A stretch of DNA of 64,000 nt from Phycisphaerae bacterium. Lineage in GTDB: Bacteria > Planctomycetota > Phycisphaerae > UBA1845. The stretch lies in contig JAJVHU010000003.1 of assembly GCA_022072505.1 (NCBI GenBank), forward strand, positions 18,266-82,265, read 5' to 3'. The notes beneath the pieces were generated by a model. It searched no databases. It was given only the letters and a program-made list of their open reading frames with translations, and was not told the DNA's origin. Positions 51,681 to 60,359 of the stretch are shown one piece after another (position 1 is the first letter of the stretch; every line of letters starts with the position of its first letter). The translations under genes and the position numbers were made by a program.

Positions 51681-52604
51681 GTGACGCGTTTTGATGAAAC
51701 CCGTTTTGTCGCCGGTTTGAGCCGCGCCCCGCGACGAGGGCGCTTCCGGATCGGGGTGGGAGACGATCTGGCGTGGGTGAGCGGAAGCGGAAGCCGGGGC
51801 TTCCTCGTCGGGGCCGACATGCTGCTTGACGGCGTTCACTTCGACTCCGGCCGGCATGCAATGAGGGCGATCGGACGGAAAGCGGTCGCCTGCAACCTCA
51901 GCGACTGCGCGGCGATGGCGGTGCGCCCGGTGGCGGCGACGGTTTCGCTCGCGCTTCGACGCGGCATGACGATGCAGCAGGCGAACGATCTTATGCGCGG
52001 CGCGGCGGCGGCGGCGAAGGAGTTTGACGCACAGATCGCGGGCGGGGACACGACGGTCTGGGACCACCCGCTGGCGATCGACGTGGCGATCGTCGCCGAG
52101 CCTTATGCGGGGGTTCAACCTGTGCAGCGCGGCGGAGCGCGGGCGGGCGACCGGATTCTGGTGACGGGTCCGCTGGGCGGGAGCCTGCTGGGCAGGCACA
52201 TGACGTTTACGCCGCGGGTCCGCGAGGCGCGGCGCCTGTCGCGGAGGCTTGGCGCGAGGCTTCACGCGATGATGGACATCAGCGACGGGTTGCTGCTGGA
52301 TCTGCATCGGATATGCGCGGCGTCGGGGGTCGGGGTCTGCCTCGTTGAGGAAGAAGTGCGGCAGGCGGTCAGCGCGGCGGCGCGGCGCGCCGGCGACCGG
52401 GACGGGCGGAGCGCCCTCGATCACGCGCTTTGCGACGGCGAGGATTTCGAGTTGTTGATCGCGGCCGCGGTCGAAGATTCCGAGGTACGCCGACTCGGCG
52501 TCCCGCTGATTCCGATCGGGTGGATCCGCAAGGGCGGATTCGTGATGCGGCTGGCGTCCGGGCGGATGCGGCGACTGAAGCCGGCAGGGTACGTACACCG
52601 GTGA
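51681..52604 (+). CDS. thiL: Thiamine-monophosphate kinase
   Basis: A 307-residue protein starting at GTG 51681. VGDDLAWV (ATP/Mg Asp), ADMLLDGVHFD, KAVACNLSDCAAMAVRP, GGDTTVWDHPL, ILVTGPLGGSLLGRHM and MDISDGLLLDLHRI are the AIRS/PurM-type motifs of ThiL; DGEDFELLIA is the C-terminal one. It phosphorylates thiamine monophosphate to the diphosphate cofactor. Its stop overlaps the tsaE GTG (GTGA), so the two are translationally coupled. Confidence 0.93.
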   Translation: MTRFDETRFVAGLSRAPRRGRFRIGVGDDLAWVSGSGSRGFLVGADMLLDGVHFDSGRHAMRAIGRKAVACNLSDCAAMAVRPVAATVSLALRRGMTMQQANDLMRGAAAAAKEFDAQIAGGDTTVWDHPLAIDVAIVAEPYAGVQPVQRGGARAGDRILVTGPLGGSLLGRHMTFTPRVREARRLSRRLGARLHAMMDISDGLLLDLHRICAASGVGVCLVEEEVRQAVSAAARRAGDRDGRSALDHALCDGEDFELLIAAAVEDSEVRRLGVPLIPIGWIRKGGFVMRLASGRMRRLKPAGYVHR

Positions 52605-53086
52605 AGCTGATGACGACGTGGAGTTGTGAGACCTCAAGCGTGGAGGAGACGGTGGCGCTCGGGCGGCGGATCGGTCAGTCCCTCGTTGGAAACGCCGTCG
52701 TTGCGCTGGTCGGTCCGCTGGGCGCGGGCAAGACGCACCTGGTGAAGGGGATCGCGGCGGGAAACGGGCTTCCGGACCCCGGCGCGGTGACGAGTCCGAC
52801 GTTCGTACTGGTCAACGAATACGAAGGCCGGCTGCGATTGCGGCATCTTGATCTTTACCGGGTGCGGTCGATCCGCGAGCTTTTCGCGCTGGGTTTCGAG
52901 GAAATGCGGGAGGCGGGCGGCGCGGTTGTCGTGGAGTGGGCGGATCGGTTTCCGGAGGCGATGCCGGTCGAGACGTTGTGGATCACGATCACGCCTCAGG
53001 CGTCGGAGGGAGGGCGTCAGTTCGAGTTTCGCGCCAACGATGCCGCGGCAGGGCTCATACTGCGAGCCGTCGCCGGAGGTTCGTAA
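52601..53086 (+). CDS. tsaE: tRNA threonylcarbamoyladenosine biosynthesis ATPase TsaE
   Basis: A 161-residue P-loop protein: TVALGRRIG, Walker A VALVGPLGAGKTHLVKG, TSPTFVLVNEYEGRLRLRHLDLYR and VVVEWADRF, the standard TsaE layout. It assists TsaBD in t6A formation, complementing TsaC, whose partial gene starts this window. GTG 52601 gives a four-base overlap with thiL; ATG 52610 is three codons inside and also possible. Confidence 0.93.
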   Translation: MKLMTTWSCETSSVEETVALGRRIGQSLVGNAVVALVGPLGAGKTHLVKGIAAGNGLPDPGAVTSPTFVLVNEYEGRLRLRHLDLYRVRSIRELFALGFEEMREAGGAVVVEWADRFPEAMPVETLWITITPQASEGGRQFEFRANDAAAGLILRAVAGGS

Positions 53087-53103
53087 TCCGTCTGCGGGGG
53101 CGA

Positions 53104-53454
53104 TCACGTTGCCCCGTCGAGCGGGGAGTCGACGGGGGAGGCGCGGGACAGCTCGGCGAAGATCACGCCGTCCTCGACGCGCGTGGCGTAGACGGGGACC
53201 CGAGCGAGCGCGGAATGCGTGCAGACCCCGGTTTCGAGGTCGAACTTCCAGTGATGCCACGGACACGCTACCGTGCCGCCCGCGACCTCGCCGCCGGCCA
53301 GGTTTCCGCCCGCGTGCGGACAGCGGTTGTCGAGAACGTAGTAGCGAGGAGGATCATCGAGGCGGTAGACGGCCAACTCGAGGCCTTGACGGATCACGAA
53401 GACACCCCTGCCGACCGGACAGCGGTCGCACTCGATGATGCGGATCCAGGACAT
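53104..53454 (-). CDS. Rieske [2Fe-2S] ferredoxin-like protein (NirD type)
   Basis: A 116-residue protein. CPHAGGNLAGG and CPWHHWKFDLETG supply the C-x-H and C-x2-H iron-sulfur ligands of a Rieske domain in the small soluble NirD/ferredoxin form; a separate CDRCPVGRG follows near the N-terminus. It probably donates electrons to an unknown oxygenase or reductase; no such enzyme is adjacent. It is convergent with tsaE (17-bp gap) and divergent from the amidohydrolase (63-bp gap). Confidence 0.88.
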   Translation of the reverse strand: MSWIRIIECDRCPVGRGVFVIRQGLELAVYRLDDPPRYYVLDNRCPHAGGNLAGGEVAGGTVACPWHHWKFDLETGVCTHSALARVPVYATRVEDGVIFAELSRASPVDSPLDGAT

Positions 53455-53517
53455 CCGCGGCAGGGTAACGCAGGGCGGCAACACAGGAAAAGGGTTCAGG
53501 TTTTCCCGAGGGCAGGC

Positions 53518-56500
53518 ATGTACAAGACGGATCAACCGGCGTTCATCAGCAGTCGTCGTCATCGAAGCGCCAAGGCGGCGCGCCTCGCACGTTCCCGTGC
53601 GGCGGGAGGGGGGTTTTGCGCGGCGATTGCGCTGGTCGCGACGACGGTCCGGGCGGAGTTTGTCACGCCGACGGCGATCCTCGACGCCCGCATCGTCACC
53701 GGGACCGGGGAGATCATTGAACCGGGAACCCTCATCCTCGCGGAAGGGCGGATTCTCGCGCTGGGCAAGAGCGGAACGGTGGTCGTTCCGCCGGACGCGG
53801 AGCGGGTCGACGCGACGGGTCTGACGGCGTATCCCGGGTTCATTGATGCGATGTCTCTGCTGGGCGTTCCGGACGCTCCGCGCGCGGAGGAAGCGCGGCA
53901 ACGCCTCGAGGATGCGCCTTTCGACGCCCGTGAGGGACCAGCGCCGGAGACGAGCGAGGCTGTCCGTCGGGGAATCCGCGCGCATCTTCGCGCCTACGAC
54001 GTCTATGCGCCGAAGGAGGAGGCGCTGACGGCGCACCGCAAGGCTGGGTTCACGACGGCGTTGATCGCGCCGCGGGCGGGCATTTTCGCGGGGCGCAGCG
54101 ACCTGATGAATCTCTCGGACGCGCCGATCCGGCGGACCCTCGTTCGCGGCGACGTCGCGATGCACGCCGCCTTCGAGACAGGCGAGCCGGGCGACTACCC
54201 GGGGACGCTCCTCGGCGAGATCGCGCTGCTGAGACAGACGCTGCTGGACGCCCGGTGGTGGACGCAGATGAGAGATTACGCCGCCCGCCGTCCCCGCACG
54301 GCGCCGCGCGTGGCGCACGACGCGGATCTCGACGCGCTTCAGGCGGTGCTGGCGCGGCGGCAGCCGGTCATTTTCGAGGCGAACACCGAGGTTGAGATCC
54401 GGCGGGCGCTGGCGCTGGCGGATGAGTTCGGGCTTGATCCGATCCTCAGCGGCGCTCGCGAGGCGCACAAAGCGGCCGACCTGCTGAGGGAACGCGGCAT
54501 CCCGGTGATCGTGAGCCTGCGCTTCGACGAGGAGCCTGAGTTCGGAAGGAAGAGACCGGAGGCGACCCGCAAGCCGGACCCCGCTCCCGCCGTCGACAAT
54601 CCGCCCGAGACGGGCGCCCCCCCGGACTCCGCGGATCAGAAGAGCGAGGCGCCCGATCCGGATAAGTCCGCGCCCCAGCCGTCGGCAAAGCCCGAGGAAA
54701 AAACCGAGGATCGTGAGGCGCGGTTCGAGCCGCTGAAGGTCCGACAAGAGCGCCGCCGGCTCTGGGAGGAGCAGGCCGGCAACCTCATGAAACTCATCGA
54801 GGCGCAGGCGCCGGTGGCGATCCGGACGAGCGATCTGAAGAGCGCGGATGAGTTCTGGAAGAACCTTCGGAAGGTCATTGAGCGCGGTCTGACGGAGGAG
54901 GCCGCCGTGCGCGTATTGACCAGTTCGCCGGCGCAGATTCTCGCCGGGAGGGGGACGGCGGCGGGTGCGGACCTGCGGCATCAGGTGGGGTCGCTCGCGC
55001 CCGAGCGCCTTGCGAACGTGACGCTGATGTCGGCGCCGCTGACGGATGAAAAGGCGAAGGTCCGCTACGTCTTTGTTGACGGGCGGAAATTCGAGTTCGA
55101 TCCTACCGAGAAGGACAAAGCGTCGGACAAGAAGCCCGGTGAGGACAAGACGGAACCAACCCGCGGCGCCGCCCCGCAAAGCGAGAAGTCCTCCGTCCCG
55201 GACGGCGCCGCGGCGGAAGAGTCCGCACCCGCGGCGGCTTCCGCGCCGGAGGATGAGCGCGGTCCGACGTTCGAGTCGGAAATCAAGGCCGACCGCATTC
55301 CGAAAACGCGCACCGGCGGCAACGTGCTGGTCCGCGACGCGACGGTGATTCCGGTCTCGGGACCGACGCTCCCCCGCGCCTCGATCCTTGTGCAGGACGG
55401 GAAGATCGTGCAGATCGGCGAGGATGTCGCGGTTCCCGACGGGGTGACGGTGATCGACGCTTCGGGGCGCTTCATCATGCCCGGGATCGTCGACGCGCAT
55501 TCGCACCTCGGGATCGACGGGGTCAACGAGTCCGCGCTCGCGATCAGCGCCGAAGTGCGGATCGAGGACGTGATCAACCCGTCGATGACCGGCGTGTACC
55601 GGGCGCTGGCGGGCGGGGTAACGACGGCGCACGTGATGCACGGTTCCGCCAACCCGATCGGCGGGCAGTGCGACGTCATCAAGCATAAATATCTGCGCCC
55701 GGCCGCGGAGGCCGTCGTGCCTGATGCGCCGCGGACGATCAAGTTCGCGCTGGGCGAGAACGTGATCCAGTCCAACCGGCCCGCGGCGGGCCCCGCGCGG
55801 CGGTTCCCGGCGTCCCGGACGGGGGTGGAGACGACGTACCGCCGGGCGTTCGAGGAAGCGGCGGACTACGCCCGGGAGCACGCCGAGTTCGCCCGCCGCC
55901 GGGAGGCCGGGGAGGACGCGCCGCCGCCGCGGCGCGATCTGCGCCTTGAAGCGCTGAGTGAGGTTCTGTCCGGGAGCCTTTTCGTGCATTGTCACTGCTA
56001 CCGCTCGGACGAAATCCTTCGCTTTCTGGACCTGATGGAGGAATACGGCGTGCGCGTCGGCGTCCTCCAGCACGTCTGGGACGGCTACCGGATCGCGCCG
56101 GAGATCGCCCGTCACGGGTGCGGGGCCTCCAGCTTCGCGTCGTCGTGGGCGTACAAGATCGAGGCGGAGCAGGCCGTCCCGCACAACGCCGCGATGCTCG
56201 CTCGTCACGGCGTGTGCGCGTCGATCAACTCGGACTCAGCGGATTACATCCGCTACCTCGCGTCGGAGGCGGCGAAGTCGATGCGCTGGGGCGGGCTCGG
56301 CGAGATCGAGACGCTGCGGCTGGTGACGCTGGACGCGGCCCGCCAGCTTCACGTGGATCACCGTCTCGGGAGCCTGGAAGTCGGCAAGGACGCGGACCTG
56401 GCGATCTTCAACGGGCACCCGCTCAACGCTTTCAGCAAGTGCGTCATGACGCTGATCGAGGGAGAGGTTTATTTCGAGGACGATCGTCCGGAGGCGTCGC

Positions 56501-57816
56501 CCGGCGCGGCGGAGGCGCCGGCCGTCCGGGACGTTCAACGCGCGATTTCGCCGGCCGAACACCGTGCGTACGCGATCCTCAACGCGACCGTGCATCCGAT
56601 CAGCGGTCCGCCGATCGAACGCGCGAACGTCATCCTCCTGGATGACCGGATTCATGCGGTGGGACCGGGCGTCGAAGCGCCGCCGGGCGCGGGCGTGCTG
56701 GACGCCGAGGGACTGCACGTCTACCCGGGTCTGATCGACGCGGGAACGACGGTGACGCTCGACGAGGTCGAGTCGCTTCGGGCGACGAACATGAGCGGCG
56801 AGATCGGCACGTTTCAGCCGGACGTCCGGGCGGCGTCGGCGGCGTACCCCTTCAACGTTCACGTGTTCACCACGCGGGCGTCGGGGTTCACGACGGTGCT
56901 CGCCGTGCCGCGCGGGCCGCAGATCGCCGGGCAAAGCGCGATCGCGCAGCTCGACGGCTGGACGGCGAAGGAGATGCTCCTTTCCGAATCCTTCGGGCTG
57001 CACGTGACGCTGCCGACGTTGCCGCTGCACCTGCCGCAGGAGGATCGGTCGAAGCGCGAGGAGGAGCACAAGAAGCAGATCAAGGCGCTGGAGGACTTCC
57101 TCGCCCGGGCGAAGCATTACGCCGCGGTGAAGGACGCGGGCGCGGGCGACGGGCAGAAGCGGGCGTACGACCCGCGGCTTGAAGCGATGCGGCCCTTTGT
57201 GCGCGGAGAGCGGCCCGTCGTGTTCCACGCCAACGCGCATCCGCACATTGTGGAGAGCGTCGAATTCGCGCGGAAGCACGGACTTAAGTGCGTCGTCTTC
57301 GGCGGGCAGGAGGCGTGGAAAAGCGCCGCGGAGCTGGCGAAGAACGGTGTCGCGGTGATTCACAGCGGACCGACGGGGATGCCGGGCGAATTCGAGCCGT
57401 GGGACTCGGTGTATCGTTGCGCCGGAGAGCTGGACCGCGCCGGGGTGACGGTCGCGTTCGGGTCCGGCGCGGGCGATGTCGCGTTCACGATGCCGATGGA
57501 CGTCGCGCTGTCGGTCGCGCACGGCTGGACGGCGGAGCGGGCGGAGCGGGCGTTGACGCTGGGCGCGGCGGAGATCCTCGGGATCGCGGACCGGCTGGGT
57601 TCGATCGAACCCGGCAAGCAGGCGGACCTGATCGTGACGACGGGTTCGCCGATTCAGGCGGCGACGCGGGTCACGCACGTGTTCATCCGCGGCGCGCCGG
57701 TGGATTTGACGAACATGCACAGCGAGAACGTCGACCGGTTCTCGCGCCGTCCCGCGCCGTCGCTGCCGCCCGCGCCGACGTTGCGCGGTCCGAAGAATCT
57801 GACCCGGAATCCGTGA
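53518..57816 (+). CDS. Giant secreted protein with three tandem amidohydrolase domains
   Basis: A 1432-residue protein with a signal peptide (hydrophobic core about 31-47). Three amidohydrolase-like units follow (about 50-540, 620-1000, 1010-1395); each begins with the small beta domain (AILDARIVTGTGEIIEPGTLILAEGRI; NVLVRDATVIPVSGPTLP; AILNATVHPISGPPIERANV) and ends with a GSIEPGKQADLIV-type strand or variant. Only the middle unit keeps the metal motif: DAHSHLG with H661-x-H663, the FVHCHCY histidine and SINSDSADY. In the first and third the motif is replaced by YPGFIDAMSLLG and YPGLIDAGTTVTL, so these are likely noncatalytic. An acidic linker (about 370-430, 545-600) separates units. Middle-unit relatives are dihydroorotase- or dipeptidase-like hydrolases. 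Confidence 0.85.
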   Translation: MYKTDQPAFISSRRHRSAKAARLARSRAAGGGFCAAIALVATTVRAEFVTPTAILDARIVTGTGEIIEPGTLILAEGRILALGKSGTVVVPPDAERVDATGLTAYPGFIDAMSLLGVPDAPRAEEARQRLEDAPFDAREGPAPETSEAVRRGIRAHLRAYDVYAPKEEALTAHRKAGFTTALIAPRAGIFAGRSDLMNLSDAPIRRTLVRGDVAMHAAFETGEPGDYPGTLLGEIALLRQTLLDARWWTQMRDYAARRPRTAPRVAHDADLDALQAVLARRQPVIFEANTEVEIRRALALADEFGLDPILSGAREAHKAADLLRERGIPVIVSLRFDEEPEFGRKRPEATRKPDPAPAVDNPPETGAPPDSADQKSEAPDPDKSAPQPSAKPEEKTEDREARFEPLKVRQERRRLWEEQAGNLMKLIEAQAPVAIRTSDLKSADEFWKNLRKVIERGLTEEAAVRVLTSSPAQILAGRGTAAGADLRHQVGSLAPERLANVTLMSAPLTDEKAKVRYVFVDGRKFEFDPTEKDKASDKKPGEDKTEPTRGAAPQSEKSSVPDGAAAEESAPAAASAPEDERGPTFESEIKADRIPKTRTGGNVLVRDATVIPVSGPTLPRASILVQDGKIVQIGEDVAVPDGVTVIDASGRFIMPGIVDAHSHLGIDGVNESALAISAEVRIEDVINPSMTGVYRALAGGVTTAHVMHGSANPIGGQCDVIKHKYLRPAAEAVVPDAPRTIKFALGENVIQSNRPAAGPARRFPASRTGVETTYRRAFEEAADYAREHAEFARRREAGEDAPPPRRDLRLEALSEVLSGSLFVHCHCYRSDEILRFLDLMEEYGVRVGVLQHVWDGYRIAPEIARHGCGASSFASSWAYKIEAEQAVPHNAAMLARHGVCASINSDSADYIRYLASEAAKSMRWGGLGEIETLRLVTLDAARQLHVDHRLGSLEVGKDADLAIFNGHPLNAFSKCVMTLIEGEVYFEDDRPEASPGAAEAPAVRDVQRAISPAEHRAYAILNATVHPISGPPIERANVILLDDRIHAVGPGVEAPPGAGVLDAEGLHVYPGLIDAGTTVTLDEVESLRATNMSGEIGTFQPDVRAASAAYPFNVHVFTTRASGFTTVLAVPRGPQIAGQSAIAQLDGWTAKEMLLSESFGLHVTLPTLPLHLPQEDRSKREEEHKKQIKALEDFLARAKHYAAVKDAGAGDGQKRAYDPRLEAMRPFVRGERPVVFHANAHPHIVESVEFARKHGLKCVVFGGQEAWKSAAELAKNGVAVIHSGPTGMPGEFEPWDSVYRCAGELDRAGVTVAFGSGAGDVAFTMPMDVALSVAHGWTAERAERALTLGAAEILGIADRLGSIEPGKQADLIVTTGSPIQAATRVTHVFIRGAPVDLTNMHSENVDRFSRRPAPSLPPAPTLRGPKNLTRNP

Positions 57817-58151
57817 ATCAAAGGGTTGCGGCCGGTTTTGTCGTCCCTCGGACGCGCGGATGTCGCCGTCCGTCGCCGGGCGGTTGCGGCGCGCGACAAG
57901 AAGTCACAACTTGTCACGAGGCTGTACTGGCCTGCGCCGCGCGGGCGTTGTAAGCTTAAAATGCCGAAAAAGATGCAGGCGCCGTGTCGGCGCCTGGGCG
58001 GCGAGCGGTCGGTGGCGAGGGGTGTGCGCGACCGGAGGAACGTCGCCGGGCCGGAAGGGTGTCCTTTCCGGCGCGATGGCGTCAACGACATCGGCGAAGG
58101 TCGCCGGACGGCGCCCGCGCGGCGACGCACGGCAGGACGGAGGATTTTCAG
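57817..58151. other. 335-bp gap with a hairpin, promoter region
   Basis: Contains TAAAAT at 57957-57962, a possible -10, and an 8-bp perfect hairpin with a five-base loop (CAGCGCC-type arms CAGGCGCC/GGCGCCTG at 57976-57983 and 57989-57996) in what would be the leader of the next gene. Otherwise no gene. Confidence 0.5.
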
Positions 58152-60098
58152 ATGAAACGAATCGGGTGTGGGGGCTTGTGTGTGCTGGGTCTGATGTTCA
58201 TGACCCTGCCGGCGTCGGCGGGGTCGGTTCCCGAGCAGTTCACGCTCGGGCGCTACGTGCCCGGCAACGTCTGGTTGTACATCCACGAGGTGCATAACCC
58301 CGAGCGCGCCTTCATTGAGAAGGAGTACGCCGAGGTCTTCGAGGCGTTTCGCAAGTCAGGCATCATCAACGACGTCAAGAGCCTGGTGATGTCCAACATC
58401 CCCTCGGAGGAGGACAAGGCGAAGGCCAACGAGGCGCTGAGCACGGCGATCAAGCTGCTGGAGAGCGTCGAGTGGGGCACGATGGTCGAGAAGGAGTTCG
58501 TCTACGCCCACCGCATGCAGGCGCCGATGCCCGAATACGTCTTCATGTTCCGCGGCGCCGAAGGCAGCGGCGAGAAGAATTTCAAGGGGCTGCGCGACAT
58601 CGTTCACTCGATCGTGGGTTTCGCCGCCGAGGCGATGAAGCAGAACATGCCCCAGGGCGAGGGCGCGCCGCCGATGCCGAAGCTCGAGTTCAAGCAGATC
58701 GACGGCAACGACAATCAGTGGTCGCTCGCGTTTCCGATTCCGATGCCGTATTCGCTGGACCTGGTGCGCGACGGCGACGTGATCGGCATCATCCTCGGCG
58801 CGTCGATCAGCGGCGAAGTCCGCGGACTGATGTCCGGCAAGGGCGCCGTCCCGTCGATCGTGGACAACGCCCGTTTCCGCGAGGCGCTCAGCCAGGTGCC
58901 CAGCCCCGAGAACGGGATGGAGTTCTTCGACGTCAAGATGATGTTCGAGAACATCAACGGCATCGTGCAGATGGCGCTGTCGCAGGGCGGTCCGGGCGAG
59001 GAGATCGAGAAGATCCGCGCCCTGATCGGCAAGGTGCGCGGGATGATCGATTTCGTCGATTACGTCCTGGTGACGCACGAGACGGAGGGCGTCCGCGACA
59101 TCGGCACGTCGGTGTGCCGCATTCAGGCGGAGAAGAAGGACTCGCCGATCTGCAAGGCTCTGACGGACCGCAAGGCGTTCGACGCGTTCGACAAGTACAT
59201 CCCCGCGGACGCCACCGGGTTCTCGCTGGGGACGGGCATCAACTTCGGGCTGCTTTACACGACGATCCTCAATTTCATCGAGAAGGACGTCCCCGAGGGC
59301 GCGGCAGCGATCGCCGAGTACCGGACGAAGCTCGCCGAAGTCGGGTTTGATCCCGAGAAGGACATCTTCAGTTGGCTCAGCGGTGAATACGTGGCGATCG
59401 AGCTGCCTTCCTCGGGTCCGGCAAGCCCGATGGGGATGGGCGGCGGCGAATTCGCCTTCATGCTGCGGGTGTCGGATTCCGCGAAGGCAAAGGAGCGCCT
59501 CAACACGTTCGTCGAAAAGGCGAAGGCGAACCTCCCGCCTGAGGCGCAGGGGCAGGTGGCGATCAACGCCGCCGCCGGCGTCAGCGCCGAGGGCTTTCAC
59601 GAGGTCAAGATCATGCAGCTTGCGATGATGATGCCGGGGCTGGTTCCCGTCTTCGGCGTGGCGGGGGACTGGTTGTGCGTCGCCTCCTCGGCCGGTGCGA
59701 TCAACAAGTGCCTGGCGACCGCCACCGGCGACGCGCCGAGCATCAAGACCAACGAGCGCTTCCAGAAGGAGGGTCTGACTCCGACCGGTCCGGTCACCAG
59801 CGTGAACTTCACCGACATGAGCAACATGGGCCAGGAGCTGGGGATGGCCTTCGGCATGATGGGCATGATGAGCATGGCGATCCCGCCCGGACCGGAGGGC
59901 AAACCCGCCCGCGACCTGCTCACGATCCTCACGAAGCTCGGTCCGGTGATGGCGAAACTGGATTTCTTCAGCTCGCAGGCGTCGATGACCACCTTCGACG
60001 GCACGACCTGGAAGACGAAGAGCGTGATGACCTACAAGGATCCGAAGGCGTCGTCGCCTGCCGCGGATTCCGGCGCCTCCAGCTCGGGCAAACCGTAG
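58152..60098 (+). CDS. Large secreted protein of unknown (DUF3352-like) family
   Basis: A 648-residue protein behind GGAGG. A signal peptide covers 1-23 (CVLGLMFMTLPASAG). The rest alternates helices and strands with long amphipathic stretches (IKLLESVEWGTMVEKEFVYA, NGIVQMALSQGGPGEEIEKIRALI, FGLLYTTILNFIEKDVPEGA) and Met-rich segments near the end (GMAFGMMGMMSMAIPPGPEG). The layout recalls DUF3352-type proteins, but no diagnostic motif identifies it. Gene is followed by a clear terminator. Confidence 0.65.
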   Translation: MKRIGCGGLCVLGLMFMTLPASAGSVPEQFTLGRYVPGNVWLYIHEVHNPERAFIEKEYAEVFEAFRKSGIINDVKSLVMSNIPSEEDKAKANEALSTAIKLLESVEWGTMVEKEFVYAHRMQAPMPEYVFMFRGAEGSGEKNFKGLRDIVHSIVGFAAEAMKQNMPQGEGAPPMPKLEFKQIDGNDNQWSLAFPIPMPYSLDLVRDGDVIGIILGASISGEVRGLMSGKGAVPSIVDNARFREALSQVPSPENGMEFFDVKMMFENINGIVQMALSQGGPGEEIEKIRALIGKVRGMIDFVDYVLVTHETEGVRDIGTSVCRIQAEKKDSPICKALTDRKAFDAFDKYIPADATGFSLGTGINFGLLYTTILNFIEKDVPEGAAAIAEYRTKLAEVGFDPEKDIFSWLSGEYVAIELPSSGPASPMGMGGGEFAFMLRVSDSAKAKERLNTFVEKAKANLPPEAQGQVAINAAAGVSAEGFHEVKIMQLAMMMPGLVPVFGVAGDWLCVASSAGAINKCLATATGDAPSIKTNERFQKEGLTPTGPVTSVNFTDMSNMGQELGMAFGMMGMMSMAIPPGPEGKPARDLLTILTKLGPVMAKLDFFSSQASMTTFDGTTWKTKSVMTYKDPKASSPAADSGASSSGKP

Positions 60099-60131
60099 CA
60101 CGGGCGATCCGGAGCTTATGCATCAAACCCT

Positions 60132-60162
60132 GCCGGGCGCGGGCATCCGCGCCCGGCTTTTT
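60132..60162 (+). terminator. Rho-independent terminator
   Basis: A perfect 11-bp GC-rich stem (60132-60142 with 60147-60157), four-base loop and T5 run (60158-60162), 33 bp after the stop of the preceding plus-strand gene. Confidence 0.9.
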
Positions 60163-60210
60163 CATGCGCCCCGATCGCACAGGAGAACCGTGGAAAGCTT
60201 GCCCGAGCGG

Positions 60211-60348
60211 CGCGGCTCAGCGTGGCGCGGCATATCGCGCGGGCTGAAGCCACGCGGTTCAGCGTGGCGCGGCATATCGCGCGGGCTGAAGCCACGCGGT
60301 TCAGCGTGGCGCGGCATATCGCGCGGGCTGAAGCCACGCGGCTCAGCG
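60211..60348 (+). repeat. 42-bp tandem repeat, about 3.3 units
   Basis: Units at 60211-60252, 60253-60294 and 60295-60336 with a partial fourth. Each contains CGCGGGCTGAAGCCACGCGG across the unit boundary, the same 20-nt core as the 52-bp array at 46859-47014, joined to a different spacer (CGTGGCGCGGCATAT). Confidence 0.9.
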
Positions 60349-60359
60349 CGGCGTCGCCG

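Noticed and set aside
53104..56208. A 1034-codon minus-strand frame
   Set aside because: Only its last 117 codons (the Rieske protein) are real; the rest is antisense to the amidohydrolase gene.
57976..57996. The 57976-57996 hairpin as a riboswitch
   Set aside because: It is a simple 8-bp stem without the junctions or conserved bases of any riboswitch class.
60211..60348. The 42-bp array as a CRISPR or rRNA-linked structure
   Set aside because: Continuous tandem units without spacers, and no RNA-gene features.
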